From positions 124,001 through 188,000 of the forward strand of contig NZ_JARANV010000003.1 of the NCBI RefSeq assembly GCF_029889845.1: a stretch of 64,000 nucleotides of DNA. Reading direction: 5' to 3'. This stretch comes from Halomonas sp. 25-S5 (lineage in GTDB: Bacteria; Pseudomonadota; Gammaproteobacteria; Pseudomonadales; Halomonadaceae). Within the stretch, counting starts at the first letter, position 1. Every line of letters begins with the position of its first letter. Shown in pieces: positions 18,691 through 28,126 of the stretch. The translations under genes and the position numbers were made by a program. Under the pieces are notes generated by a model, which saw only the letters and a program-made list of their open reading frames with translations, was not told the origin of the DNA and made no database searches.

Positions 18691-18990
18691 TCAGCGCTCG
18701 GGCATGGCGTCCAGCGCCTTCTCGAGGCGGGCATTGAGCTCGTTGAGGCTCTGCTCGCCGGCCCGATGGTCATCCAGGGCCTCGAGCAGCTCATGGGCGA
18801 TGTTGAGGGCCGCCATGATGGCGATCTTCTCGCGGTCGATCACTCGCCCCCGGGAGTGGATGCCCTGCATGGCGCGGTCGAGGTAGCGGGCAGCCCGCTC
18901 GAGCTTGTCCTGCTCCTCCGGCGGGCAGGCGATGGCATAGCTGCGCTCCAGGAGGGTGATCTCGGTGGTGGGCCGCTTGGGCTCGGTCAT
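18691..18990 (-). CDS. zapA: cell division protein ZapA
   Basis: 99-residue Z-ring stabiliser that cross-links FtsZ filaments. It has the N-terminal beta-strand region (TTEITLLERSYAIACPPEEQDKL), a central helix with the YLDRAMQGIHSRG pattern, and a C-terminal coiled coil. The ATG at 18990 has a GGAG 7 bases upstream. Divergent from ygfB and followed by ssrS-fthC, as in E. coli. Confidence 0.95.
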   Translation of the reverse strand: MTEPKRPTTEITLLERSYAIACPPEEQDKLERAARYLDRAMQGIHSRGRVIDREKIAIMAALNIAHELLEALDDHRAGEQSLNELNARLEKALDAMPER

Positions 18991-19152
18991 GGCAGGCTCC
19001 GGAAAGGGCCAGGGGAAGGGATCGCACACCGGGTGCGCGTCTTGGGGAGCCGATGCGTTAACATCGAGGCCACAGTTTGAATGCCAGTCACTATAAGAGA
19101 GCCGTTTGCGGGCGGTCAACGCGCCCGGCGGCCCCCACCAGCGGATCTTGCC

Positions 19153-19731
19153 ATGTCACTGATCAACGAACGCCAGGACTTCTCGACCATTGCCGACACC
19201 TTCCTGCTCCACGGGAGCATGCAGTCGCCGGCCTTCCTCGACGGACGCCTCTGCGCCGAGCTTGCGCTGCATGACCTGACCCCCGAGGCCTGGCTGGAAG
19301 AGGTCTGCCTGAGCCTCGGGGTCGACCAGCCCCGCGACGAGCCCAGTGCCGAGCGGCTGCTGGGCTGGCGCCGCCAGACCCTCGAGGCCCTCTCCGCCGC
19401 CGAGCTCAACTTCGAGCCCCTGCTCCCGGACGAGCTCTTCTCCCTGGCCGAGCGCGCCCTGGGCCTGCAGGAGTGGACGCTGGGCTTCCTCGAGGTGGTG
19501 GCCGATGCCGGCGAGGCGCCGCGCGGAGCCTGGTCGCCGGCCCTGCGCGAGGCCCTGGAGGACCTCGAGGGCCTGACGGGCATCGAGACCGATATCGAGG
19601 ACAGCCCGGAGAACGAGAACGACCTCTTCGCCCTCACCGAGCACGCGCGCATGGCCGCGATGTTGCTCTACACCGAGCAGCATCCCGGCAAGCCCCAGGT
19701 CGAGCAGGTCGACGCGCCCACCCACCACTGA
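19153..19731 (+). CDS. ygfB: UPF0149 family protein YgfB
   Basis: 192-residue soluble protein of the YecA/YgfB family. It is all-helical and acidic, with the family core LNFEPLLPDELFSLAERALGL near residue 95 and the HARMAAMLLYTEQ motif near the C-terminus. No enzymatic motif. First gene of ygfB-pepP-ubiH-ubiI, the order found across gammaproteobacteria. Its role is not settled; in Pseudomonas aeruginosa YgfB affects peptidoglycan-linked beta-lactam resistance. Confidence 0.9.
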   Translation: MSLINERQDFSTIADTFLLHGSMQSPAFLDGRLCAELALHDLTPEAWLEEVCLSLGVDQPRDEPSAERLLGWRRQTLEALSAAELNFEPLLPDELFSLAERALGLQEWTLGFLEVVADAGEAPRGAWSPALREALEDLEGLTGIETDIEDSPENENDLFALTEHARMAAMLLYTEQHPGKPQVEQVDAPTHH

Positions 19732-19767
19732 GGCCGGCCACAGAACCCCACCCATCCAGGAGCCGTG

Positions 19768-21105
19768 ATGCACCCCGAGATCCTGCCCCGCCCCGCCCCG
19801 ATCACCCATGACGAGTACCGTGCCCGCCGCCGGGCGCTGATGGATCGGCTGCCCGCCGACAGCGCCGTGTTGCTGCCCGGTGCGGCGCTGGTCACCCGCT
19901 CGCGGGACAGCGAGTTCCCCTTCCGCCAGGACAGCGACTTCCACTACCTGACCGGGTTTCCCGAACCGGAGGCCCTGCTGCTGCTGCTGCCGGGCCGCGA
20001 GGCCGGCGAGAGCGTGCTGTTCTGCCAGGACCGCGACCCGACGCTGGAGGCCTGGACGGGCATCCGCCTGGGCGCCGAGGGCGCCGTGCGCGAACATGGC
20101 ATCGACCAGGCCTTCGAGAATGCCGAGCGCGAGGCGCGGCTGGCCGAGCTGCTCGACGGGCGTCATGCCCTCTACCTGCCGCTGGGCGATGCCGAGGCCC
20201 TGGCGCTCGCCGAGGAGGTGCGCGGTGAGCTGGCCGGCCGCGCTCGCCGCGGGGCGGTGGCGCCCTCGGCCTTCGCCGACGTCAGCGAACGGATCCACGA
20301 GCAGCGCCTGTGCAAGAGCGAGGCGGAGCTGGCGCTGATGCGCCATGCCGGGGCGATCTCCGCCCGGGCCCATGTGCGGGCCATGCGCACCGCTCGCCCG
20401 GGACTCATGGAGCGACAGCTGCAGGCCGAGCTCGAGCACGAGTTCCGCTGGCAGGGCGGCAGCGGCCCGGCCTACGCCAGCATCGTCGGTGGCGGCCTCA
20501 ATGCCTGTGTGCTGCACTACATCGAGAACCATGATCCCCTGGAGGATGGCGCGCTGGTGCTGATCGATGCCGGCGCCGAGTTCGACCTCTATGCCGGCGA
20601 CATCACCCGAACTTTCCCGGTCAACGGCCGCTTCTCCGAGGCCCAGCGGGCCCTCTACGAGGTGGTGCTGGCCGCCCAGGAGCGCGCCGTCGCCGCGGTC
20701 TGCCCCGGCGTCACCTTGGCGACGATCCACGAGGGCGTGGTGCACGACCTCACCGCCGGTCTCATCGAGCTCGGGCTGCTGGAGGGCGACGTCGAGGCGC
20801 GCATCGACGATGGCAGCTACAAGCGCTTCTACCTGCACTCGACCTCCCACTGGCTGGGGCTCGACGTGCATGACGTGGGGGCCTACCGCCTCGAGGGCCA
20901 GCCCCGCACCCTGCGGCCCGGCATGGTGCTCACCGTGGAACCCGGCCTCTACGTGCCCGCCGCCGCCGACCTGCCGGTGGCCTTCCGTGGTATCGGCATC
21001 CGCATCGAGGATGACGTGGCGGTGACTCCCGACGGCCACGAGGTGCTGACCGCGGAGGTACCCAAGCGGGTGGCGGATATCGAAGCCCTGATGGACAGGA
21101 ATTGA
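19768..21105 (+). CDS. pepP: Xaa-Pro aminopeptidase
   Basis: Cytosolic M24B metallopeptidase removing N-terminal residues before proline. 445 residues: N-terminal aminopeptidase-P domain (FPFRQDSDFHYLTGFPEPEA) and a C-terminal pita-bread domain. Metal ligands are visible in LIDAGAEFDLYAGDITRTFP near residue 265 (Asp, Asp), the HSTSHWLGLDVHD histidine near 355, TVEPGLY near 390 and IRIEDDVAVT near 412. The ATG follows CAGGAG; a GTG one codon upstream is less likely. Confidence 0.96.
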   Translation: MHPEILPRPAPITHDEYRARRRALMDRLPADSAVLLPGAALVTRSRDSEFPFRQDSDFHYLTGFPEPEALLLLLPGREAGESVLFCQDRDPTLEAWTGIRLGAEGAVREHGIDQAFENAEREARLAELLDGRHALYLPLGDAEALALAEEVRGELAGRARRGAVAPSAFADVSERIHEQRLCKSEAELALMRHAGAISARAHVRAMRTARPGLMERQLQAELEHEFRWQGGSGPAYASIVGGGLNACVLHYIENHDPLEDGALVLIDAGAEFDLYAGDITRTFPVNGRFSEAQRALYEVVLAAQERAVAAVCPGVTLATIHEGVVHDLTAGLIELGLLEGDVEARIDDGSYKRFYLHSTSHWLGLDVHDVGAYRLEGQPRTLRPGMVLTVEPGLYVPAAADLPVAFRGIGIRIEDDVAVTPDGHEVLTAEVPKRVADIEALMDRN

Positions 21106-21126
21106 CCAGCCGAGGAGCGCTCGGAA

Positions 21127-21174
21127 ATGCCTTTATGTAATGTACGTTATGAAATAAAAGAGGGCGCACCATGA
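21127..21174 (+). CDS. possible 15-codon leader peptide upstream of ubiH
   Basis: ATG at 21127 preceded by AGGAG with 9-base spacing. The frame reads MPLCNVRYEIKEGAP and stops at a TGA that overlaps the ubiH start (ATGA). The stretch is AT-rich compared with its surroundings and may equally be a promoter. Translation would couple to ubiH. Weak evidence. Confidence 0.25.
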   Translation: MPLCNVRYEIKEGAP

Positions 21175-22382
21175 GAGCGACATCGCGGCCGCGGGTGGAT
21201 ATCGCCATCATCGGCGGCGGCCTGGTGGGCGCCAGCCTGGGCTGCGCCCTGGCCCCGCTGGTCGAGCGGGCGGGGCTCAGGGTGGCGGTGATCGAGGCGG
21301 CACCACTGCAGCCGCAGCGGGCCGAGCCCTGGCAGCCCAGCTTCGATGCCCGGGCCAGCGCCATCGCCGGTGGTTCCGCCCAGCACTTCGCGAGCCTGGG
21401 GGTCTGGGAGCACATGGCCGAGATGGCCGCTCCGATCCGCACCATCCATGTCAGCGAGCGGGGACGGTTTGGCGCGACGCGGCTGCGCGCCGCGGAGCTC
21501 GGCGTCGAGGCGCTGGGTCATGTGATCCCCAATGCCTGGATGGGGCGAGTGCTGCATGGACGGCTGAGCGAGTTGCCACTGGCCTGGCACTGTCCGGCCA
21601 GGGTCGAGGCGATCCACCCCGTTGCCGAGGGGCATCGGCTGCAGCTGTCGGATGGCAGCGAGCTGGAGGCCGGGCTGACGGTGCTGGCCGATGGCGGTCG
21701 CTCGGGGCTCAAGGAGCGGCTGGGAATCGAGAGCCGCGAGTGGCCCTACGACCAGCTGGCGCTGATCGCCAGCGTCGAGGTCAGCCGGCCCCACGGGGGC
21801 GTCGCCTACGAGCGCTTCACCTCGGCGGGGCCCATCGCCCTGCTGCCGCTCCGGGGCCAGGCCATGGAACTGGTGTGGACTCACGAGCGCGGCCAGGAAG
21901 GACGCCGCTTGGCCCTGTCCGACGGGGACTTCCTGGCCGAGCTGCAGCAGGCCTTCGGCGACCGGGCCGGGCACTTCCGGCGGGTGGGGCGCCGCCATGC
22001 CTACCCGCTGTCGCTGATCACCGCTCGCGAGACCGCTCGCCCGGGACTGGCGGTGCTGGGCAACGCCGCCCATGCCCTGCACCCGGTGGCCGGCCAGGGC
22101 TTCAACCTGGCGCTGCGCGGGGTCATGGATCTGGTGGCCGCCATCGAGGCCGGCAGCGAGCGGGGGGAGGCCGCGGGGAGTACGGTGGTCCTGCAGGACT
22201 TCGAGGCGCGTCGAGATGCTGACCGTGACAACGTCATCCGCTTCAGCGACGGCCTGATTCGCCTGTTCGGGCTCGACATGCCCCTGCTCTCCCATGCCCG
22301 CGGCGCCGGCCTGGTGGGGCTGAACCTGGTGGGACCGCTGCGTCGCGGACTGGCCCGCCGGGCCATGGGGCTGGAAAGATAG
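21171..22382 (+). CDS. ubiH: 2-octaprenyl-6-methoxyphenol hydroxylase
   Basis: FAD-dependent monooxygenase of ubiquinone synthesis (C1 hydroxylation). 403 residues: N-terminal dinucleotide-binding IAIIGGGLVGASLGCAL, central DG motif VLADGGRSGLKERLG near residue 170, and the FAD ribityl motif GNAAHALHPVAGQGFNLALRGVMDL near 295. The Asn in GNAAH, where relatives have Asp, is also found in E. coli UbiH. Follows pepP by 65 bp and precedes ubiI. Confidence 0.94.
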   Translation: MRATSRPRVDIAIIGGGLVGASLGCALAPLVERAGLRVAVIEAAPLQPQRAEPWQPSFDARASAIAGGSAQHFASLGVWEHMAEMAAPIRTIHVSERGRFGATRLRAAELGVEALGHVIPNAWMGRVLHGRLSELPLAWHCPARVEAIHPVAEGHRLQLSDGSELEAGLTVLADGGRSGLKERLGIESREWPYDQLALIASVEVSRPHGGVAYERFTSAGPIALLPLRGQAMELVWTHERGQEGRRLALSDGDFLAELQQAFGDRAGHFRRVGRRHAYPLSLITARETARPGLAVLGNAAHALHPVAGQGFNLALRGVMDLVAAIEAGSERGEAAGSTVVLQDFEARRDADRDNVIRFSDGLIRLFGLDMPLLSHARGAGLVGLNLVGPLRRGLARRAMGLER

Positions 22383-22442
22383 GAGCAGGAAAGATAGCGG
22401 CTGGAACGACAGGGAACGACAAGGGCCGGAACGATAGGAGCG
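22373..22442. repeat. imperfect 15-bp tandem repeat, five units
   Basis: Four 15-bp units plus one shortened 10-bp unit of the pattern GGAAMGAYAGGRGCN begin inside the last codons of ubiH and fill most of the gap to ubiI. The first unit supplies the ubiH stop codon (AGATAG). Confidence 0.85.
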
Positions 22443-22510
22443 CGAAGGTGGGGCATCGATACGCTGAACAGACAGCATGGCCATCGCGGCCATCACGAGG
22501 AGCAGACGCC

Positions 22511-23782
22511 ATGAGCGCAGAACAGGGACGCGCGTCGGCGCCGTTCGAGGTGATCATCATTGGTGGTGGCATGGTGGGCATGGCCCTGGCCTGCCTGCTG
22601 GGCCGGGCCGGGCTGGAGGTAGCGTTGCTGGATGCCCGCGAGGCGCCGCTCGACCGCGAGGCCGTGGGCAAGGGGCCGCCCTCCATGCGGGTCAGTGCCC
22701 TGACCCCGGTATCCCAGCAGCTGCTGGCGGGGCTGGGCGCCTGGGCATGGATGGCCTCGCGCCGGGTGAGTCCCTATCGCTTCATGCAGGTCTGGGATGG
22801 CGAGGGCAGCGGCGCGGTGAACTTCTCAGCGGACCAGGCCGGGGTGCCAGTGCTGGGCCATATCGTCGAGAACGACGTTACCCTGGCGGCGCTGGAGGCG
22901 TGCCTGGCCGAGCTGCCGAGCGTCCAGGCGCGCTTCGGTGCCCAGGTGGCCGGGCTCGAGGCGGATGCCGACGGGCGGACGGTGCTGCTGGAGGATGGCC
23001 GCCGGCTGACGGCGCCCCTGGTAGTGGCCGCCGACGGGGCCCGGTCACCGCTGCGGGCGATGGCTGGCATCGGCGTCAGTTCCCGCGACACCGGCCAGGT
23101 GGCCGTGGTCACCACGGTGCGCACGCACCGCCCCCATGGCGGCGTGGCGCGCCAGGTCTTTCTCCCGACGGGACCGCTGGCCTTCCTGCCGCTGCATGTC
23201 GAGGGTGGCGACCGCCACTGCTCCATCGTCTGGTCCACCACCCCGCAGGAGGCCGAGCGATGGGTGGCCCTGCCCGGGGAGGCGCTGGGCGTGGCGCTGG
23301 CGGCGGCCATCGACCACCGGCTGGGCAAGGTGACGGTGACCGACCGGGCGCTGGCGGTACCGCTTACCCAGCGCCATGCCCAGCGCTACGTGCTGCCAGG
23401 CTTCGCCCTGGTGGGGGACGCGGCGCACAGCATCCATCCGCTGGCGGGCCAGGGGGTGAACCTGGGGCTGATGGATGCGGCGGTGCTCGCCGAGGAGCTG
23501 GTCACGGGCCGGCGACGGGGGCTGTCCCCGGGCGATGTTGCGCTGTTGGGCCGCTACGCCCGGCGGCGGCGCGGCGACAATGCCGCCATGCTGGCGCTGA
23601 TGGACGGTTTCCGGTTGCTGTTCGGGGCGCGCCACCCGGCGCTCACTCTGGCGCGTAACCTGGGGCTCTCGGGCGTCGACCGGCTGGGGCCGCTCAAGCG
23701 CCTGCTGATGCAGCAGGCGACGGGACATCGCGGCCGCTTGCCTCGCGCCTGTCGCGCCCTCAGCCGCCGCGACGCTGGCTGA
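22511..23782 (+). CDS. ubiI: 2-polyprenylphenol 6-hydroxylase (UbiI/VisC type)
   Basis: Second FAD monooxygenase of ubiquinone synthesis (C5 hydroxylation). 423 residues with VIIIGGGMVGMALACLLG at the N-terminus, VVAADGARSPLR near residue 172 and GDAAHSIHPLAGQGVNLGLMDAAVLAEEL near 300. The ATG at 22511 has GAGGAG upstream. Gene order identifies it as UbiI rather than UbiF. Its 3' end overlaps the convergent ctpA by 23 bp. Confidence 0.9.
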   Translation: MSAEQGRASAPFEVIIIGGGMVGMALACLLGRAGLEVALLDAREAPLDREAVGKGPPSMRVSALTPVSQQLLAGLGAWAWMASRRVSPYRFMQVWDGEGSGAVNFSADQAGVPVLGHIVENDVTLAALEACLAELPSVQARFGAQVAGLEADADGRTVLLEDGRRLTAPLVVAADGARSPLRAMAGIGVSSRDTGQVAVVTTVRTHRPHGGVARQVFLPTGPLAFLPLHVEGGDRHCSIVWSTTPQEAERWVALPGEALGVALAAAIDHRLGKVTVTDRALAVPLTQRHAQRYVLPGFALVGDAAHSIHPLAGQGVNLGLMDAAVLAEELVTGRRRGLSPGDVALLGRYARRRRGDNAAMLALMDGFRLLFGARHPALTLARNLGLSGVDRLGPLKRLLMQQATGHRGRLPRACRALSRRDAG

Positions 23783-25031
23783 GCACATTGAGGGCCTTGA
23801 GCAGGTTGAGGGCCTCGCCGAGCTGGTAGTCCTCGCGTAGGCGCTCGCTCATCTCGCTGCGGGTGCGCTGCTCGTCCGGGGAGCGCAGGTGGCCCTCCAG
23901 GTCCGCCTCGCGCACGTTCAGGCCACTGCCCTCGGCCACCTCCAGGCGGCCGCGGATCACCTCCACGTCGGGCTCGATGCCTTGGGCCTGGATCGAGCGG
24001 CCGTCGGGAGTGAAGTAGAGCGCCGTGGTCAGCTTTAGCCCCTCGCCGTTGCCCAGCGGCATGATCTGCTGCACCGAGCCCTTGCCGAAGCTCTCGGTGC
24101 CCATCACCACGCCGCGCCGCTGGTCCTGCAGGGCGCCGGCGACGATCTCCGCCGCCGAGGCGCTGCCGCCGTTGATGAGTATCACCAGCGGCACCTCGGC
24201 CGCCGCCGTCTCGCGACCGGCCGAGAAGCGCATCGCGCTGTCCGGCAGGCGGCCCTCGGTATAGACGATCAGCCCCTCATCGAGGAAGGCGTCGGCCACG
24301 TCCACCGCGGCCTGCAGCACCCCGCCGGGGTTGTTGCGCAGGTCGAGCACCAGGCCCTTGAGCGGCCCGTCGCGCTCCAGGCGGCGGATGGCGCTGCCGA
24401 CCTGTGCACCGGTGCGGGTCTGGAACTGGCTGACCCGCAGGTAGCCGTAGCTCGCCTCCAGCAGCTCGCTCTTGACGCTCTCGGTGCGGATGACCTCGCG
24501 GGTCAGGGTGACCTCCAGCGGGGCGCTCTCGCCCTGGCGCAGGATGGTCAGGCGGATCTCGGTACCCGGATCGCCGCGCATCAGGTTGACCGCCTCCTGC
24601 AGGGAGAGCCGGTCGGTGGGCGTGTCGTCGATGCGCAGGATCTTGTCGCGCGACTGCAGGCCGGCCCGGGAGGCCGGCGTGTCGTCGATGGGGGTGATCA
24701 CCGTCAGCTGGCCATCCTCCATGCCCACCTCGATGCCCACGCCGCCGAACTCCCCCTGGGTGGACTCGCGCAGGCTCTCGAACTCCTCGCTGTCCAGGTA
24801 GGTGGAGTGGGGGTCGAGCTCGCTGAGCATGCCGCGCATGGCGTTGCGCAGCAGCTCGGCATCCTCGACCTCTTCCACGTAGCCCCGCTTGATGCGCTCG
24901 AACACCTCGGCGAAGGCCTGGATCTCGGCGACCGGCAGGTCATCCTCCGGGCTCTGGCCCTGGGCGGCGGCAGGCAGCGGGGCGAGCGCCAGCAGGGTGG
25001 CCGGCAGCAGGGCCGACACCAGGCGGCGCAT
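23760..25031 (-). CDS. ctpA: carboxy-terminal processing protease (S41)
   Basis: Periplasmic serine protease with a PDZ domain. From the ATG at 25031 the protein has 423 residues and a signal peptide (MRRLVSALLPATLLALAPLP...AAAQG). An ATG at 25064 would add 11 residues. The PDZ core (GGVGIEVGMEDGQLTVITPIDDTPA) is near residue 95. The catalytic Ser lies in INGGSASAAEIVAGAL near 285 and the Lys in GTESFGKGSVQQ about 25 residues later. Probably transcribed with envC and gpmI, an order common in gammaproteobacteria; CtpA often regulates peptidoglycan hydrolases. Confidence 0.93.
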   Translation of the reverse strand: MRRLVSALLPATLLALAPLPAAAQGQSPEDDLPVAEIQAFAEVFERIKRGYVEEVEDAELLRNAMRGMLSELDPHSTYLDSEEFESLRESTQGEFGGVGIEVGMEDGQLTVITPIDDTPASRAGLQSRDKILRIDDTPTDRLSLQEAVNLMRGDPGTEIRLTILRQGESAPLEVTLTREVIRTESVKSELLEASYGYLRVSQFQTRTGAQVGSAIRRLERDGPLKGLVLDLRNNPGGVLQAAVDVADAFLDEGLIVYTEGRLPDSAMRFSAGRETAAAEVPLVILINGGSASAAEIVAGALQDQRRGVVMGTESFGKGSVQQIMPLGNGEGLKLTTALYFTPDGRSIQAQGIEPDVEVIRGRLEVAEGSGLNVREADLEGHLRSPDEQRTRSEMSERLREDYQLGEALNLLKALNVLSQRRGG

Positions 25032-25135
25032 CACGGTGGGCAGAGCGGCAGGACATAGGGACATGCAGATTCTCGCGGTTCCGGTGATGGCCGCCCAGCA
25101 TAGCCCGTGGCCGGGCGTCTATGGAATAGCCGGCC

Positions 25136-26311
25136 TCACGGCTGGCGGGCGATCCAGCGCCGCGGGTCGATGGGGTCGCCGCTGCGGCGTACCTCGAAGT
25201 AGAGCCCCGGCCGCTGTTGACCGCCGCTGTTGCCCACCGCGCCCAGGGTGTCGCCGCGGGAGACGGCGGCGCCCACCCCGGCGCTGAAGCGCTGCAGATG
25301 GGCATGCAGGGTCATGACCCGATCGCCGTGGTCGACGATCAGCAGGTTGCCGAAGCCACGCATCCAGTCGGCGAACACCACCCGGCCGGCGTGCACGGCC
25401 TGGACCGGGGTGCCTGCGGCGGCCTGGATCAGCAGGCCGTTGCGATGCACGCCCGTCCCCTCGTGGAAGGTGGAGGCGATGCTGCCCTGCACCGGCCAGG
25501 GCAGCTCGCCGCGGGTCTGCTCGATGGCCGTGGAGGGCGGCGGTTGTTCCAGGCGAGCCAGCTGCTCCTGCACCTCGCGCAGGGTGCGTTCGGCATGGGC
25601 GCGATCCTGGGCGAGTGTGGCCAGGCGGGCCTGTTCGCTGGCGAAGCGCTCGTCCAGCCTGGCCACCAAGGCGGCCCGATCCGAGATCTGCTCGGCCAGG
25701 GTGGCGCTGCGCGCGGCAAGCTCCGTGGCCACGGCCTCGAGGCGTTGGCCGCGCTGCGCCAGCGCCCGGCGATTGTCGGCCAGCTCGGCATCGAGCCTCG
25801 CCAGCGCGTCGAGGCGCTTGTTGCGCGCCCGGGCCAGGCGGTTGAGATAGTGCTGCAGGCGGTCGAGCCGCGCCGGATCGTCCTGATTGAGCAGCAGCTT
25901 GAGCTGGGGGGTGCGGCCGAGGCGATAGAGGGCGTCGAGCTGGGCCGACAGGGCCTCGACCTGCTCGGCGCGCTCGGCGGCCAGCGGCTCGCGGCGCGCC
26001 TCGAGGCTGGCGATCTCGTCGCCGAGGGCGCGTCGCTCGGCCTGCAGGGCATCGAGACGGCGGTGGGTCTCGGCCAGCGCCGTTTCCACCTCGCGCAGGG
26101 CCTCACTGGCTTCGTCCCGGGCCTCCCGGGTGGTGGAGAGCCGCGCGGAGACTTCGCGGAGCTCCTCGCCAAGGGCATCGAGACGCGCCTGCGCCTCGCG
26201 CTCGGAGGGCTGGGCGGCCAGCGAGGGCGCCAGGCCCATCACCAGACACAGGCCCATTAACAGAGCTAGCCCGGGCCGCCATGCGCCGAGTGTCGCATCG
26301 CCTCTCGCCAT
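25136..26311 (-). CDS. envC: murein hydrolase activator EnvC
   Basis: Periplasmic activator of amidases at the division site. 391 residues: signal peptide (LALLMGLCLVMGLAPSLAAQP), a long coiled coil (about residues 35-245), and a C-terminal LytM domain (WPVQGSIASTFHEG... to LYFEVRRSGDPIDPRRW). The LytM domain lacks the HxxxD zinc motif of active M23 peptidases, having HRNGLLIQA instead. This is the degenerate pattern of EnvC, which activates AmiA/AmiB rather than cutting itself. Lies 20 bp after gpmI. Confidence 0.94.
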   Translation of the reverse strand: MARGDATLGAWRPGLALLMGLCLVMGLAPSLAAQPSEREAQARLDALGEELREVSARLSTTREARDEASEALREVETALAETHRRLDALQAERRALGDEIASLEARREPLAAERAEQVEALSAQLDALYRLGRTPQLKLLLNQDDPARLDRLQHYLNRLARARNKRLDALARLDAELADNRRALAQRGQRLEAVATELAARSATLAEQISDRAALVARLDERFASEQARLATLAQDRAHAERTLREVQEQLARLEQPPPSTAIEQTRGELPWPVQGSIASTFHEGTGVHRNGLLIQAAAGTPVQAVHAGRVVFADWMRGFGNLLIVDHGDRVMTLHAHLQRFSAGVGAAVSRGDTLGAVGNSGGQQRPGLYFEVRRSGDPIDPRRWIARQP

Positions 26312-26331
26312 GCCCTGGCCTCCCAACCGGC

Positions 26332-27906
26332 TCAGCCGCGCTCGATCAGCACCCGGCCGGTCATCTCCTCGGGGATCGGCTGGTCCATCATCGTCAGCAG
26401 GGTCGGGGCGATGTCGCACAGGCTGCCGTCGTCCGCGAGCCGCGCCGGGCGCTCGCCGACATAGATCAGCGGCACCTCGAAGGTGGTGTGGGCGGTCTGG
26501 GGCGCCCCGGTCTCGGGGTGGACCATCTGCTCGGCGTTGCCGTGGTCGGCGGTGACCAGGCAGGCGCCGCCGACGCGCTGGATCGCCTCCACCACCCGGC
26601 CGACGCAGGCATCCACGGCCTCGATGGCCTGGATGGCGGCCTCGAAGTCGCCGGTGTGGCCGACCATGTCGCCGTTGGCGTAGTTGCAGACGATCAGGTC
26701 GAAGCGTCCGGCATCGATCGCCTCCACCAGCCGGTCGGTGACTTCCGCGGCGCTCATCTCGGGCTTCTCGTCGTAGGTCTTGACCTCCTGAGGGGAGGGC
26801 ACCAGCACGCGGGTCTCGCCTCGGTACTCGTCCTCGCGGCCGCCGGAGAAGAAGAAGGTGACGTGGGCATACTTCTCGGTCTCGGCGATGCGCAGCTGGG
26901 TGAGGCCGCGCTGTTCCATCACCTCGCCCAGGGTGTTGACGAGTTCCGCCGGCGGGAAGGCCGCCGGCGCCGGGATATCGGCGGCATACTGGGTCAGCAT
27001 CACCAGGCCGTCGGCGGCGAGTCTGGGTCGCGCGCGGCGCTCGAAGCCGCCGAAGCCGTCCTCGACGAAGGCGCGGGTCAGCTCCCGGGCGCGGTCGGCA
27101 CGGAAGTTCATGAAGATGGCGGCATCGCCGTCGGCCATGGCCACCGGCGCGCCGCTCGGGCGGATGCTGGTGGCGGTGACGAACTCGTCGGTCTCGCCGC
27201 GTTCGTAGGCCTGGCGCAGCCCCTCCTCGGCACCGATCGCCTCGAACTCGCCCTCGCCCTCGGTGATCAGGCGATAGGCCTTCTCGACGCGATTCCAGCG
27301 GTTGTCGCGGTCCATGGCGTAGTAGCGGCCGATGATCGAGGCCACGAAGCCGTTCTCGGGGCCCACCAGCTCGGCGAGGCGCGCATTAGTACGCTCCAGC
27401 GATGCCATGGCGCTCTTGGGCGGCATGTCGCGGCCGTCGAGGAAGGCGTGGACGACGATCCGCCGCGCCCCGCGGCGGGCGGCCAGCTCGGCCATCGCCA
27501 GGAAGTGCTCCTCGTGGCTGTGCACGCCACCCGGCGAGAGCAGGCCCAGCAGGTGCACCGCCTTGCCGTCTGCCACGGCGGCATCGATCGGCGCGGTCAG
27601 GGCCGCGATGGCGTCCAGGTCGCCGTCCTCGACGGCCTTGGTGATGCGCGTGAAGTCCTGGTAGACGATGCGTCCGGCCCCCAGGTTCATGTGGCCGACC
27701 TCGGAATTGCCCATCTGGCCATCCGGCAGGCCCACGTGGCGACCGTCGGTATGGATCAGGGTGTGCGGCTGCTCCTGCCACAGGCGATCCATCACCGGGG
27801 TACGGGCGGCGAGCACGGCGTTGTCCCTGGCGTCCTCGTTGTAGCCATAGCCGTCGAGGATGATCAGTGCCACCGGACGCGGGGTAGGGGTGCGAGTATC
27901 GGTCAT
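26332..27906 (-). CDS. gpmI: 2,3-bisphosphoglycerate-independent phosphoglycerate mutase
   Basis: Manganese-dependent glycolytic enzyme interconverting 3- and 2-phosphoglycerate. 524 residues, typical length. The alkaline-phosphatase fold begins with [12 protein letters not shown]. The phosphoserine nucleophile is in [17 protein letters not shown] near residue 70, and C-terminal metal ligands include [18 protein letters not shown] near 405 and [11 protein letters not shown] near 450. First gene of gpmI-envC-ctpA, divergent from the rhodanese gene. Confidence 0.97.
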   Translation of the reverse strand: MTDTRTPTPRPVALIILDGYGYNEDARDNAVLAARTPVMDRLWQEQPHTLIHTDGRHVGLPDGQMGNSEVGHMNLGAGRIVYQDFTRITKAVEDGDLDAIAALTAPIDAAVADGKAVHLLGLLSPGGVHSHEEHFLAMAELAARRGARRIVVHAFLDGRDMPPKSAMASLERTNARLAELVGPENGFVASIIGRYYAMDRDNRWNRVEKAYRLITEGEGEFEAIGAEEGLRQAYERGETDEFVTATSIRPSGAPVAMADGDAAIFMNFRADRARELTRAFVEDGFGGFERRARPRLAADGLVMLTQYAADIPAPAAFPPAELVNTLGEVMEQRGLTQLRIAETEKYAHVTFFFSGGREDEYRGETRVLVPSPQEVKTYDEKPEMSAAEVTDRLVEAIDAGRFDLIVCNYANGDMVGHTGDFEAAIQAIEAVDACVGRVVEAIQRVGGACLVTADHGNAEQMVHPETGAPQTAHTTFEVPLIYVGERPARLADDGSLCDIAPTLLTMMDQPIPEEMTGRVLIERG

Positions 27907-28126
27907 GGGGGAGGGCCTCTATTGTCGTTGTCAGCCCCGGCAGGCACGCGGGTGGTCACCGGGGTCGCGACTTGCATCTGCTTGCGGCATCATATCGCAC
28001 GGCACCGCCGGACGTCATTTGACTGGCCCGCGGGCCGCGGCCTGCCGTGGCTTCGTGTATACTGGGTGCCGCCGCGATTGGCCGGCCCCGTTCACCGTGC
28101 ACCCGAGAAAAGAGTTAGCCGAACCC

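Noticed and set aside
19156..21039. 627-codon open frame antisense to ygfB and pepP
   Set aside because: Same GC artefact; both sense genes have clear family motifs.
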